Source: JACQHM01 sp964535215 (GTDB taxonomy: Bacteria; Methylomirabilota; Methylomirabilia; Methylomirabilales; JACQHM01). Taken from it: a DNA stretch of 64,000 nucleotides. Below the pieces are notes generated by a model that was not told the origin of the DNA, did no database searches, and saw only the letters and a program-made list of their open reading frames with translations. Shown one piece after another: positions 15,283 to 23,543 of the stretch. Every line of letters begins with the position of its first letter. Within the stretch, counting starts at the first letter, position 1. The stretch covers positions 6,869 to 70,868 of the forward strand of contig CAZHST010000017.1 of assembly GCA_964535215.1 (NCBI GenBank). The letters run 5' to 3'. Made by a program: the position numbers and the translations under genes.

Positions 15283-16464
15283 ATGGAGGAGGCCCTGATC
15301 GTCAGTGCTGTCCGGACCCCTATCGGGACCTTCGGCGGGACCCTTCGAGACATCCCGGCCACCGACCTTGGGGCCCTGGTGGTTCAGGAGGCTTTGAAGA
15401 GGGCCGGGTTGGCACCGGGACAGGTGGACGAGGTGATCCTGGGGAACATCCTCCAGGCAGGCCTCGGTCTGAACCCGGCCCGGATCGTCCTCCTCAAGGC
15501 TGGCCTTCCGATCGAGGTCCCGGCCTATACCATCAACAAGGCCTGTGGTTCCAGCCTGAAAGCGGTTGCCCTGGCCGCCCAAGCCATCATGGTCGGTGAC
15601 GCGGAGATCGTCGTCGCGGGGGGGATGGAGAGCATGAGTCAGGCTCCGTATCTTCTCCGCAAGGCCCGCTGGGGTCATCGTCTCGGGCACGGTGAGGTTG
15701 AGGATGCCCTCCTGGTGGATGGCCTTTTGTGCCCCACGACCTTCGTCCACATGGGGGTGACAGCCGAGAATATCGCCAGGAAGTACGGGATCAGTCGGGA
15801 GGAGCAGGACGCCTTTGCCTTAAGGAGCCAGGAGAGGGCAAGGGCAGCCATCGAGGGAGGGCTGTTCAAGGCGGAAATCGTTCCTGTCCCCGTCCCCCAA
15901 CCGAAGGGTGAGCCGATCCTCTTCAGGAGGGACGAGCACCCGAGGCCCGATACAAACCTGGATAAACTCCAGACCCTCAAGCCGGCCTTCCTGCCCGATG
16001 GCACCGTCACCCCGGGAAACGCCTCCGGGATCAACGATGGGGCCGCGGCGGTGGTGATCACCTCTGCCAGGAAGGCCCGGGAGCTGAACCTCAGGCCCTT
16101 GGCCATCATCCGCTCGTGGGCCTCAGCAGGCGTGGATCCTTCGGTCATGGGGATGGGCCCCGTTCCTGCATCCCAGAAGGCCTTGAGGAAAGCCAACCTC
16201 ACCCTTGAAGATCTCGACCTCATCGAGATCAATGAGGCCTTCGCCGCTCAGGTCCTCGGGGTCTTAAAGGAGCTTCCGGTGGACCCTGAGAAGCTGAACA
16301 TCCGTGGAGGGGCCATTGCCCTGGGGCATCCCGTCGGGGCAAGCGGGGCAAGGATCCTCACCACCCTCCTGTACGCCTTGATGGACCGGGAGGGCCGCTT
16401 TGGCCTCGCCTCGCTTTGTATCGGAGGGGGCCAGGGGATCGCCATGGTCATCGAACGGGTGTAG
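15283..16464 (+). CDS. Acetyl-CoA acetyltransferase / 3-ketoacyl-CoA thiolase
   Basis: The 393-residue protein is a full-length thiolase. The nucleophile is C88 (N-K-A-C-G-S-S), the catalytic His is H349 (G-G-A-I-A-L-G-H-P) and the second Cys is C379 (L-C-I-G-G-G). The N-E-A-F-A-A-Q motif is also present. It would condense or cleave acyl-CoA units in the cytoplasm. The start at 15283 has a strong AAGGAGGAG Shine-Dalgarno. The DUF169 gene follows 34 bases downstream, so they are probably co-transcribed. A second thiolase gene at 57160 pairs with a FadN-like protein. This copy is more likely an acetoacetyl-CoA thiolase or part of a special degradation route with the CoA-transferase operon opposite it. 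Confidence 0.93.
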   Translation: MEEALIVSAVRTPIGTFGGTLRDIPATDLGALVVQEALKRAGLAPGQVDEVILGNILQAGLGLNPARIVLLKAGLPIEVPAYTINKACGSSLKAVALAAQAIMVGDAEIVVAGGMESMSQAPYLLRKARWGHRLGHGEVEDALLVDGLLCPTTFVHMGVTAENIARKYGISREEQDAFALRSQERARAAIEGGLFKAEIVPVPVPQPKGEPILFRRDEHPRPDTNLDKLQTLKPAFLPDGTVTPGNASGINDGAAAVVITSARKARELNLRPLAIIRSWASAGVDPSVMGMGPVPASQKALRKANLTLEDLDLIEINEAFAAQVLGVLKELPVDPEKLNIRGGAIALGHPVGASGARILTTLLYALMDREGRFGLASLCIGGGQGIAMVIERV

Positions 16465-16498
16465 CGTTGGCATCTCCTGGATGGGGAAAGGGCGAACC

Positions 16499-17329
16499 AT
16501 GGATGACTTGAAGAAGGCCTACGACGAGCTTGTCGAATACATCAAACCTTATTGCTTCCCCATCGCCATCAAGATGGTGAAGGGAGGGGAACCCCTCCCG
16601 GAAAAGGTCAAACGTCCCTTGAAGGACTTTGGGAAGCGTTTCTCCACCTGCCAGGCCTACAACCTAGTCCGCCGCTACGGCTGGGTCCTGGCCCTCTCGA
16701 AGGAGGACATGCAGTGCACCATCGGCATCACGGTCCTCGGTTTTGACGAGCCTCTCCCCTACTACCTTCAGGGAAACCTCTGTGAGGGGATGTACACGGA
16801 GACGAAAGAGGCCGGGGCCAGGACCGAGGCGGTGACCGATCGTTTTGAACCGGGGAGGTACCACACGATCCTCATGGCCCCCCTCCACCGTTGTGAGTTC
16901 CAGCCCGATGTGATCTGTCTCTACGGCAACCCGGCCCAGATCATGCGGCTCGTCCAGGGGGCCCTTTGGAAACGAGGCGGGAAGATCACCTCGGGCTTCA
17001 GCGGCCGGGTGGATTGCTCCGATATCATCGTCACCCCCCAGAAGACCCAGGACTACAATGTCGTGCTCCCCTGCACCGGTGATCGGATCTTCGCCCAGAC
17101 CCAGGACCACGAGATGGCCTTCTCGTTCCCAGCCCCCCTGCTGGAAGAACTCCTAGAGGGCCTCCGGGGAACCCATCAAGGAGGCCTCCGCTACCCCATC
17201 ACCTCCTTCCTCGATTACCAGGCCAGTTTCCCCCAAAAATATATGGATCTTTTCCCGATGTGGGAAAAGGAGAAGGGCCACGAACAGGTCTCGGGTGGTG
17301 GAGAGGCTCCAGGACCCTCTACGGCTTAA
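16499..17329 (+). CDS. DUF169 family protein
   Basis: The 276-residue protein fits the uncharacterised DUF169 family. It shows the typical stretch K-R-F-S-T-C-Q-A-Y-N, several conserved cysteines and a Y-G-N-P-A-Q-I-M-R segment. It lacks a signal peptide and membrane helices, so it is cytoplasmic. ATG 16499 is chosen because GGAAAGGG precedes it; an in-frame ATG at 16481 is less well placed. It follows the thiolase gene in the same direction. Its last 11 bases overlap the 3' end of the convergent CoA-transferase B-like gene. The function is unknown. The Cys pattern would allow metal or cofactor binding, but I cannot show that. Confidence 0.82.
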   Translation: MDDLKKAYDELVEYIKPYCFPIAIKMVKGGEPLPEKVKRPLKDFGKRFSTCQAYNLVRRYGWVLALSKEDMQCTIGITVLGFDEPLPYYLQGNLCEGMYTETKEAGARTEAVTDRFEPGRYHTILMAPLHRCEFQPDVICLYGNPAQIMRLVQGALWKRGGKITSGFSGRVDCSDIIVTPQKTQDYNVVLPCTGDRIFAQTQDHEMAFSFPAPLLEELLEGLRGTHQGGLRYPITSFLDYQASFPQKYMDLFPMWEKEKGHEQVSGGGEAPGPSTA

Positions 17330-18047
17330 ACTCAAGGAGCCTGATGTTATCGGGATCGAGGGCGGAAAGGGCCTTCAGCTCTTCATCGGTGGGGGGAGGG
17401 GTGATGGGTGTGCTGGCATCCACCCGGACAGGGAAACCGGTGTTCTCGACCACCTCCTTAGGCTTAACATAAGGGTGGATGCTCTCGACATGGAGTTCAC
17501 CCTCCCGGAGGACAAAGACACAGAGGGGGGTCACGATCCGATCCACCCGGCCGGCCGCCGTGACGAAGTCCAGCTTTTCGACAAACGTTCTGGGGGTGTG
17601 CTTCGTCCGCCAGAGAATCGTTCGTTTCGCCGTCGGCATTAGGGCTGCGGAACCCGCTCCCCCGGGCAGCCGGACCTTCGGCCTCCAGTAATCCTCCCCG
17701 ATGGCGCTCAGGTTGATCCGGCCATAACGATCAATCTGCACCCCCCCCAGGAACACGGTGTCCAGCTCCCCCCGGGCCGAAAGGTCAAAGATCTCGATCA
17801 GGGAGAAGATAGCAGGGCTTCCCCGAGCCAGCACGGGATCCAGGGTTGAGGAGGGAACCTTTTCAGGTGAAGGGTTCACGCCCCCCGCGATATTCAGATA
17901 GACCAGGTTCGGGGCGTGGAGCTTCCTGGCCAGGAGGATTGCCACCATCGGGAGAGGGGAGGCAACCCCATGGAAGACCCGCTCCCCATCCCTCAAGAGC
18001 CTAGCCATCGAAACGGCCATCTGGTCTGCCTGGATCTGAAGGTCCAT
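17319..18047 (-). CDS. CoA-transferase family I, B-like subunit (lacks the catalytic Glu)
   Basis: The 242-residue protein matches the beta subunit of glutaconate/3-oxoacid CoA-transferases: G-V-A-S-P-L-P near the N-terminus, F-L-G-G-V-Q-I-D-R-Y-G, and the G-G-A-G-S-A region. At the place where true CoA-transferases have the thioester-forming glutamate, this protein reads Y-L-N-I-A-G-G. The related protein at 41866 has F-E-F-G-A there. Loss of that Glu is a feature of the IpdAB group, which are CoA-thioester C-C hydrolases in steroid ring degradation. It is the last gene of the minus-strand operon, 25 bases after the A-like subunit. A hydrolase role is inferred; the fold assignment is firm. 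Confidence 0.85.
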   Translation of the reverse strand: MDLQIQADQMAVSMARLLRDGERVFHGVASPLPMVAILLARKLHAPNLVYLNIAGGVNPSPEKVPSSTLDPVLARGSPAIFSLIEIFDLSARGELDTVFLGGVQIDRYGRINLSAIGEDYWRPKVRLPGGAGSAALMPTAKRTILWRTKHTPRTFVEKLDFVTAAGRVDRIVTPLCVFVLREGELHVESIHPYVKPKEVVENTGFPVRVDASTPITPPPTDEELKALSALDPDNIRLLEFKP

Positions 18048-18072
18048 TCCCCCTCCTACCGCAGAGGGTTTG

Positions 18073-18873
18073 TTAAGGGTCCACCTTCAAGAGGTATTCC
18101 CGGAGCTTGCCAGGATCCGACGACGCCTCAAGGTATTCACGAACAGCCTGGGGGTCAATCCCGTAGTAAGGGTAGCAGCTCCCAGGCCAGGCCCCACCCT
18201 TCACCTCCACAACGGCCACCACCAGAAAATCGGGGATCGCGGTCAGCTCCGGCTGGGCCTGGAACGAGGCCTTTTCAACGATCCGCTCGGCCGTCAGGAT
18301 CACCCCCTTGGCCGCCCGACTCATGAGGACATCCTCGAAGGGGGTCCCAAAGATCCTGGCATTCCCCGACGCATCGGCCTCCTGGACATGGAGGATGGCC
18401 CAGTCTGGCTTGAGCTTCGGGATGACCACCACCTCCTCACCGGTGTACGGGTCCTTCACCGTCTTAAAGCCCCGGGCCTCCAGGAGGTCGCTCCCGAACA
18501 TCCCGGCGATGGGCTGAAACGGGATACCGTACGCGGCGGCCCGGAGGCCCGCCATGACCGTGTAGCAGGCGTTCTCACAGGCCCTGACCCTTCCCTCCTC
18601 CACCATCCGCCGGTAGTTGGGGGCGAAGCCAAACTCGGCCTCGAAACCAACAAACCCTGCATGGATGGCCGAGACGCACCCGGCGGCACAGAGGAGGTCG
18701 ATATCGTAAGCCCCTCCCGCCTTGACAAGCTGTAGGTCTCGTTTCCCCTGGCGGGCCAGCTCCCTGGCAAAGGCCAGAGGGGATCGGTGCATTAGGGTCC
18801 CGCCCAGCGCAACAAGGCTCCCATCCTGGACCAGGGCGGCGGCCTCCTGGAGGGACATGATCTTCTCCCCCAT
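18073..18873 (-). CDS. CoA-transferase family I, A-like subunit
   Basis: The 266-residue protein is the alpha-subunit partner of the B-like protein just downstream. Characteristic parts are the N-terminal V-Q-D-G-S-L-V-A-L-G-G, then A-G-G-A-Y-D-I-D-L-L-C-A-A-G, F-V-G-F-E-A-E-F-G, and A-I-L-H-V-Q-E-A-D-A-S-G-N-A-R-I-F-G. Family members form heterotetramers in the cytoplasm. It starts at ATG 18873 with AGGAGG upstream. Its operon also contains an Nramp-related transporter, an amidohydrolase and a PaaK-like ligase, which together look like a degradation pathway for an aromatic or cyclic acid. The substrate is not deducible. Confidence 0.87.
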   Translation of the reverse strand: MGEKIMSLQEAAALVQDGSLVALGGTLMHRSPLAFARELARQGKRDLQLVKAGGAYDIDLLCAAGCVSAIHAGFVGFEAEFGFAPNYRRMVEEGRVRACENACYTVMAGLRAAAYGIPFQPIAGMFGSDLLEARGFKTVKDPYTGEEVVVIPKLKPDWAILHVQEADASGNARIFGTPFEDVLMSRAAKGVILTAERIVEKASFQAQPELTAIPDFLVVAVVEVKGGAWPGSCYPYYGIDPQAVREYLEASSDPGKLREYLLKVDP

Positions 18874-18958
18874 GGTGCGTTCCTCCTGGAAGGTTTTCTG
18901 TATTGTAGCCCCCTCCCCCTCAAAAAAACAAGGGAAAGGTCAAGAAACTGAACACCCT

Positions 18959-20416
18959 CTAGGGGCAGAACCAGCCCGCCCGCTTGCAGGCCTCCCCGGG
19001 GAAGACGAACATGAACCAGAGGGCGACGGCCATGATGCCGCTGAGAAAGCTAAACCAGAGTAAGGCGGTGTTCAGCTTGCTGACCTTGAACCCCTCCGGC
19101 AGCCGCCGGTTGTTCAGGAGGAGGATCTGCAGCGAACCGATGGAGCGGTACACGATGGCGGAGATGGCAACCCCCAGCCAGAGGATGAAAGGCTGCGCCA
19201 CCGTAATCAGATAGAACCCGGCGATCACCGTTACCGTCACCACCACGAAGTAGTAGAAACGGTACGGCCGCTTCCTCTTGCCTGTGACGGCGATGGCGTC
19301 GCATGTGGTCCGGCCAATGAACGTGTCGTAGAAGGGAAACTGGGCATCGTAAAGGGTTACCATGATGAAGAGGAGCATCAGCCAGCCGGCCATCGGACCC
19401 AACACGCCCTGGGCGATGGTGGCCATCTGGATAGGGACCTCTACACCGGTTGGGACCTTGCCTGTTTGGAGGTACTGCTGGTGCAGGTAGGCGAGCCCTG
19501 CCACCGAGTACAGATAGGTCATGAAAACGCCGCCGATAATCGCCCACCACAGGATGAGGCTGTAGCCTCCGACCTTCACCCACTGCTTCATCTTGCGGCG
19601 CTCCCCAGGGTCGTTCGTATCCCAGGGGAGCTCCTGGGCCGTGATCTCCTCGGGTGGCCGGAGGACCCCGGTCACCTGTCCGGCGTACCTCCCCATCCCG
19701 AACCCGGCCCCGATGACCCAGAAACTCACCCACATGAGGCTCCCGCCGGGTTGGTTATAAAGGGCCAGGGCGTCCGTGAACGGCAGGGTCTTTGGGTACC
19801 CCTCCCGCAGGAAGGTGATCCCCAAGTAGCCGAGCAGCACCTGCAGGTAATGCTCCGGCTTCGCCGCGATGAGCGTGATCGCCAGCACCAGCAGGATGTT
19901 CGCGATCATGATGACGGTAAAGAACTTCTCCAGGAACCCATACGTCTTGTCCGAGAAGTAGAAGACGATCAGGACCAGCGCGAGGGCGACGGCCGCCCAG
20001 AGGTAATGGGGCGGGAGGCCCAGGATCGGTGGGTTGCCGATGCCGGTGAAACGGTAAGCCGCAATGACGGCTCCCCCCATCCAGGCCGGCCAGGCCCAGG
20101 TCAGGAGCGTGACGACGGTCCAGAACCAGGGCCAGAAGCCGTGGGGCTTCAGGTCGTTGGTGGCCGCAAAGAAGGATCGGCCGGTGCAGATGCTGTACTT
20201 GATACACTCGTACACCAGGGCCGTTTCGACGACCACCGACACGAGCATGAGCCAGTGCATGTGAAGCGTCCCGCGGGCGGAAACGTTGGGCAGCAGGTAG
20301 GCCTCCCCCCCACCGATAGAAATCCCAAAATTGATGGCCTGGGGCCCTATGGCGGCAAGGAGCCCGGCCAGCGTCAGCGGATAGGGATCCGGCACAGGAT
20401 AGGTCTTCTGGGTCAT
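18959..20416 (-). CDS. Nramp-related membrane transporter (non-canonical metal site)
   Basis: The 485-residue protein has about eleven membrane helices and overall Nramp-family character. The first helix reads I-G-P-Q-A-I-N-F-G-I-S-I-G-G-G-E, so the metal-binding D-P-G-N motif of true Nramp/MntH proteins is replaced, and no M-P-H motif is visible in the sixth helix region. ATG 20416 is preferred because GAGGAGGGAGG precedes it. It lies between the amidohydrolase and the CoA-transferase A-like gene in one operon, which suggests import of the pathway's organic substrate rather than a metal. A related protein is encoded at 31856. The Nramp-superfamily call is good; the cargo is open. Confidence 0.78.
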   Translation of the reverse strand: MTQKTYPVPDPYPLTLAGLLAAIGPQAINFGISIGGGEAYLLPNVSARGTLHMHWLMLVSVVVETALVYECIKYSICTGRSFFAATNDLKPHGFWPWFWTVVTLLTWAWPAWMGGAVIAAYRFTGIGNPPILGLPPHYLWAAVALALVLIVFYFSDKTYGFLEKFFTVIMIANILLVLAITLIAAKPEHYLQVLLGYLGITFLREGYPKTLPFTDALALYNQPGGSLMWVSFWVIGAGFGMGRYAGQVTGVLRPPEEITAQELPWDTNDPGERRKMKQWVKVGGYSLILWWAIIGGVFMTYLYSVAGLAYLHQQYLQTGKVPTGVEVPIQMATIAQGVLGPMAGWLMLLFIMVTLYDAQFPFYDTFIGRTTCDAIAVTGKRKRPYRFYYFVVVTVTVIAGFYLITVAQPFILWLGVAISAIVYRSIGSLQILLLNNRRLPEGFKVSKLNTALLWFSFLSGIMAVALWFMFVFPGEACKRAGWFCP

Positions 20417-20479
20417 CGCCTCCCTCCTCTTCGTCCGGGACACGTCCCGGCCGGTGTCTGGGGCTGAACTTCCAGCCTT

Positions 20480-21334
20480 CTACCCTGCTCCCTCCATCTG
20501 CCCAATAGCTTTCGAGAGGAGTCTTCGGGCGTTTTCCCCCAGGATGGCGGCCTTGGTCTCCTCGCGGAGGGGAAGCGCCCGAAGCTCGTTGAGGTTCACA
20601 CCAATCCCTGGAGCCCCGGGCCAGTCGCTCCCGAAGATCACCTTGTGGGCGATCCGCTCCAGCCGTGGGAAGTACCGAAGGAGGTTCCTGGGCGGGAGTC
20701 CCGAGATCTCCAGGTAAACGTTCTCATGCATCTGGGCGAGGAAAAAGGCCTGCTCATACCAGAAGCCCCGACCCCCGTGGGCCAGGATGAGGGGAAGGTC
20801 CGGAAAGTCCACGGCCACGTCGTCCACAAAGAGGGGATCGGCGTACTTCACCCTGGAGCCTTTGAAGACCGAGGAGCCGGTATGGATCAGGACGGGGATC
20901 TGGAACTCTTCCGCTTTAGCGTAGAGGCGGTAAAGCCGGCGGTCGTTGGCGTAGAAGTGCTGGTGGGGGGGATGGAGCTTCAACCCCTGGCAGCCAAGCT
21001 CCAGAACACACCGGGTCAGCTCCCTGGCAGGATCGGTGACCAGGTGAGGGTTGATGTTGCAGAAGGGGATGAACCTTCGAGTCCTGGCGCAAAATTCGGC
21101 AACGTCTTCGTTGGTCACGGTCCCGACGCAAAGGGGCGAGTATTCGGCCAAGATGACGCCGTAGTCCACCCCTGCCTCCTCCAGCAGCCTCTCCAGGAGC
21201 TCCGGCCTGACGAGGCCATCAGGACCCAAGACCCGGTCGAGGCCGGAGGTCTCCCGGAACCGGGAGAACAGGTGTCGGACCCACGGATACTCCCCTCCCC
21301 GGCTGGTGAGATGAATATGGAAATCAATGACCAT
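20480..21334 (-). CDS. Amidohydrolase family 2 protein (ACMSD-like TIM barrel)
   Basis: The 284-residue protein has the metal-dependent hydrolase motifs in order: D-F-H-I-H near the start, L-H-P-P-H-Q-H in the middle, I-H-T-G, I-L-A-H-G-G, and F-G-S-D-W-P-G near the C-terminus. This set marks the amidohydrolase-2 group, which includes ACMSD-type decarboxylases and lactone or amide hydrolases of aromatic acid catabolism. ATG 21334 follows a GGGGAGAAGGG Shine-Dalgarno. It lies 15 bases after the PaaK-like ligase gene. The exact reaction, hydrolysis or non-oxidative decarboxylation, cannot be assigned. Confidence 0.85.
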   Translation of the reverse strand: MVIDFHIHLTSRGGEYPWVRHLFSRFRETSGLDRVLGPDGLVRPELLERLLEEAGVDYGVILAEYSPLCVGTVTNEDVAEFCARTRRFIPFCNINPHLVTDPARELTRCVLELGCQGLKLHPPHQHFYANDRRLYRLYAKAEEFQIPVLIHTGSSVFKGSRVKYADPLFVDDVAVDFPDLPLILAHGGRGFWYEQAFFLAQMHENVYLEISGLPPRNLLRYFPRLERIAHKVIFGSDWPGAPGIGVNLNELRALPLREETKAAILGENARRLLSKAIGQMEGAG

Positions 21335-21349
21335 CCCTTCTCCCCGCCA

Positions 21350-22633
21350 TCAATCCCACTTCCTCCGATCCACGATCCTCCCTTTAGCCTCCGGCAGGGT
21401 GCCGGTGGGAACCACCTCGATCTCAGCCCGAAGCTTCAAAAGGTCCCGGATTGTCTTCTGAAGCTCAGCCAAGGGGGGTGGCTGGTTGATGCCTTCCTTC
21501 AGGGCGATCCTGAAGGTCATCTCATCCTGATAGCCCCTCCGATCAACAACCACCTCCCATCGGGTGATGACGGGGAAGCGGTCCATGATCTCCTCCACCT
21601 GCCGGGGATGGACAAACATCCCCCTGACCTTCGTCGCTTCGCCTGTCCGGCCGAGGATCTTCAAAAGTCTCTTCGAGGTGCGCCCGCATGGGCAAGGCTC
21701 CTCCCCAAAGGCCGCCAGGTCCCCGGTGCCGAACCGGATGAGGGGATAGACCTTGTTAAACGTGGTGACAACCACTTCCCCCGGCTCTCCAGGTCCTTTG
21801 GGTTCTCCTGTTTCGGGGTCGAGGATCTCGACCAGGACCTCGGGGGAGATGTGCATCCCGGAGGCGTATGAACACTCATAGGCAATAGCCCCAACATCGG
21901 CAGTTCCGTAGCCCTGCCGGACCAGGATCCCGAGCTTCTCTTCTAAAGTATTCCTTAAAGATTCTTGAAGCATCTCACCGCTAACAAAGGCAATTTCGAG
22001 GGATAGATCCTTCTTTAGATCGAAGCCCAACTCTTCAGCCTTCTCGGCAATCACCATCAGAAAGCTGGGGGTGCCCACATACCCCACCACGGGGAGATCC
22101 CGCATGACCCGGGCCTGAAGTTCGCTGTTCCCCGTTCCGGCAGGAACGACAATGCACCCGATGGAAGAAAGCCCGTTATCCATCATCATCCCGCCGGGGG
22201 TAAAGTGGTAGGCGAAGCAGTTCTGGACCACGTCCCCTTCTCGAAACCCTGCCGCGTACAGGGCCCTCCCCATCCCGAAGTAGCCCGGTTCTCTTCCCTC
22301 AGGGTCGTAAATAGGCCCAGGGGAAATATAGATCCTTCGGACCTCGCTCAGAGAGACGCCCAGGAGATCCCCAAAAGGGCGGGCCTGCTTCTGGAGATCA
22401 ACCAGTTCCGATTTCTTGAGCACGGGAAGCCTTCGGAGATCCTCGGGCCTTTGGAGGTCAGGAGGCCCAATTCCGGCCTGCTGGAAACGCCTTCTCGTCC
22501 CTTTCGAGTGAGCATAGGCGTATTGGGCAACAGCCTGGAGCTGGGCCCGTTCATAAGCCTCGCGTTCATCCACCGGCATCACCTCCAGGGTATCAAAATA
22601 CCCTGTCGTTCGCCGGGGCCGATCCTTCAGCAT
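21350..22633 (-). CDS. Phenylacetate-CoA ligase-like AMP-forming enzyme
   Basis: The 427-residue protein belongs to the PaaK-like branch of adenylate-forming enzymes. Evidence includes its length, the Y-G-T-A-D-V-G substrate/adenylate motif, D-P-E-T-G-E-P with G-E-V-V-V-T-T, the hinge region G-R-T-G-E-A-T-K-V-R-G-M, and F-V-H-P-R-Q-V-E. It would activate an aromatic or other carboxylic acid to its CoA thioester. It starts at ATG 22633 after GGAGGGGGAG and leads the operon that continues with the amidohydrolase, transporter and CoA-transferase-like pair. A promoter candidate lies about 90 bases upstream. Confidence 0.87.
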   Translation of the reverse strand: MLKDRPRRTTGYFDTLEVMPVDEREAYERAQLQAVAQYAYAHSKGTRRRFQQAGIGPPDLQRPEDLRRLPVLKKSELVDLQKQARPFGDLLGVSLSEVRRIYISPGPIYDPEGREPGYFGMGRALYAAGFREGDVVQNCFAYHFTPGGMMMDNGLSSIGCIVVPAGTGNSELQARVMRDLPVVGYVGTPSFLMVIAEKAEELGFDLKKDLSLEIAFVSGEMLQESLRNTLEEKLGILVRQGYGTADVGAIAYECSYASGMHISPEVLVEILDPETGEPKGPGEPGEVVVTTFNKVYPLIRFGTGDLAAFGEEPCPCGRTSKRLLKILGRTGEATKVRGMFVHPRQVEEIMDRFPVITRWEVVVDRRGYQDEMTFRIALKEGINQPPPLAELQKTIRDLLKLRAEIEVVPTGTLPEAKGRIVDRRKWD

Positions 22634-22726
22634 CTCCCCCTCCAGAGGTCGAGCGTTAAAACTCGGCCATAGGAAACCTGATGCTGTTCTACCGGGATGC
22701 CCGTAATCTGTCCCCTTTGACCCATC

Positions 22727-22756
22727 ACTGTATCTCTCCTAACCGATGGGTGTCAA
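22727..22756 (-). promoter_or_regulatory. Possible promoter of the ligase/amidohydrolase/transporter operon
   Basis: On the minus strand TTGACA (22756-22751) is followed by an 18-base spacer and TACAGT (22732-22727, 4 of 6 matches). Transcription would begin near 22720. Confidence 0.4.
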
Positions 22757-22921
22757 GGCTTTTCCCAGGAAGAACTCTCCTTTTCGTTGACAGGGGCCTC
22801 CCTCGAGTGGTAAATAAGGTTGACGCAGGAAGCAGGTGGATTCGCCACAACCCCGCTTCTAAACATGGGCAACCGACTGGATGATGGCTTCTCGTGGAGG
22901 GGATCAGGGGGCTGTCTAAAT

Positions 22922-23542
22922 TTGGACGCGTTGAAAAAGACAGCCCTGATTCGCGACCCCTTCGAATTCCTGATGGTCCCAGATATTCTCAAGCGGGAAG
23001 CCAAGGCATCGCTGGAGTTTGATTTTCCGCGGATTTCTCGCCCCGGGAGTTTCCCGGTCAGCGAACTCGAGTATGGACCGGCCTTTGCCTCTCTGCTGGA
23101 AGAACTCCGGGGACCCGAGCTACAGGTGGCGGTGTCGGAGAAATTTGGGATTGATCTCTCCCAACGTCCCACCCTGATCACGATCCGGGGTCGCTGCCGA
23201 AGGGAGGATGGCCGGGTCCATACCGACGCGACATGGAAGATAGTCACGGTGTTAATATACCTGAATGATCGGTGGGGGCACGAGGGGGGACGCCTGCGGC
23301 TGCTCCGCAGTCAAAACCTGGAGGATGTGGTGGTGGAGGTCCCGCCAGAATGGGGAACGTTCCTGGCGTTCCGGGTCTCTGACCGGTCATGGCACGGGCA
23401 TAGGCCCTTTGAGGGGGAACGGCGGGTGATTCAGCTGAACTGGGTGACCGATCGAAGGGTGGTGGATCGTGAACTGGCCCGCCACAGGTGGTCGGCGCGG
23501 CTCAAAAGGTTGCTCCCTTTCCCTTGGCTGGGCGGCTATTAG
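22922..23542 (+). CDS. 2-oxoglutarate/Fe(II)-dependent dioxygenase
   Basis: The protein shows the jelly-roll iron site H-T-D (V-H-T-D-A-T-W-K) and a distal His in S-W-H-G-H-R-P. Arg residues that could bind 2-oxoglutarate follow in E-G-E-R-R-V-I-Q-L-N-W-V. It also has the strand V-T-V-L-I-Y-L-N-D and a G-G-R-L-R-L-L turn. The start is uncertain. TTG 22922 fits family N-termini (a leucine-rich helix before R-D-P-F-E-F-L) and has AGGGGG upstream; ATG 22865 and TTG 22820 are longer alternatives with the same stop. The heptosyltransferase gene begins one base after its stop, so it likely hydroxylates a sugar or lipid of the envelope glycan made by this cluster. Oxygenases of this kind occur in LPS core clusters, but the substrate here is inferred. 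Confidence 0.8.
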   Translation: MDALKKTALIRDPFEFLMVPDILKREAKASLEFDFPRISRPGSFPVSELEYGPAFASLLEELRGPELQVAVSEKFGIDLSQRPTLITIRGRCRREDGRVHTDATWKIVTVLIYLNDRWGHEGGRLRLLRSQNLEDVVVEVPPEWGTFLAFRVSDRSWHGHRPFEGERRVIQLNWVTDRRVVDRELARHRWSARLKRLLPFPWLGGY

Positions 23543-23543
23543 G

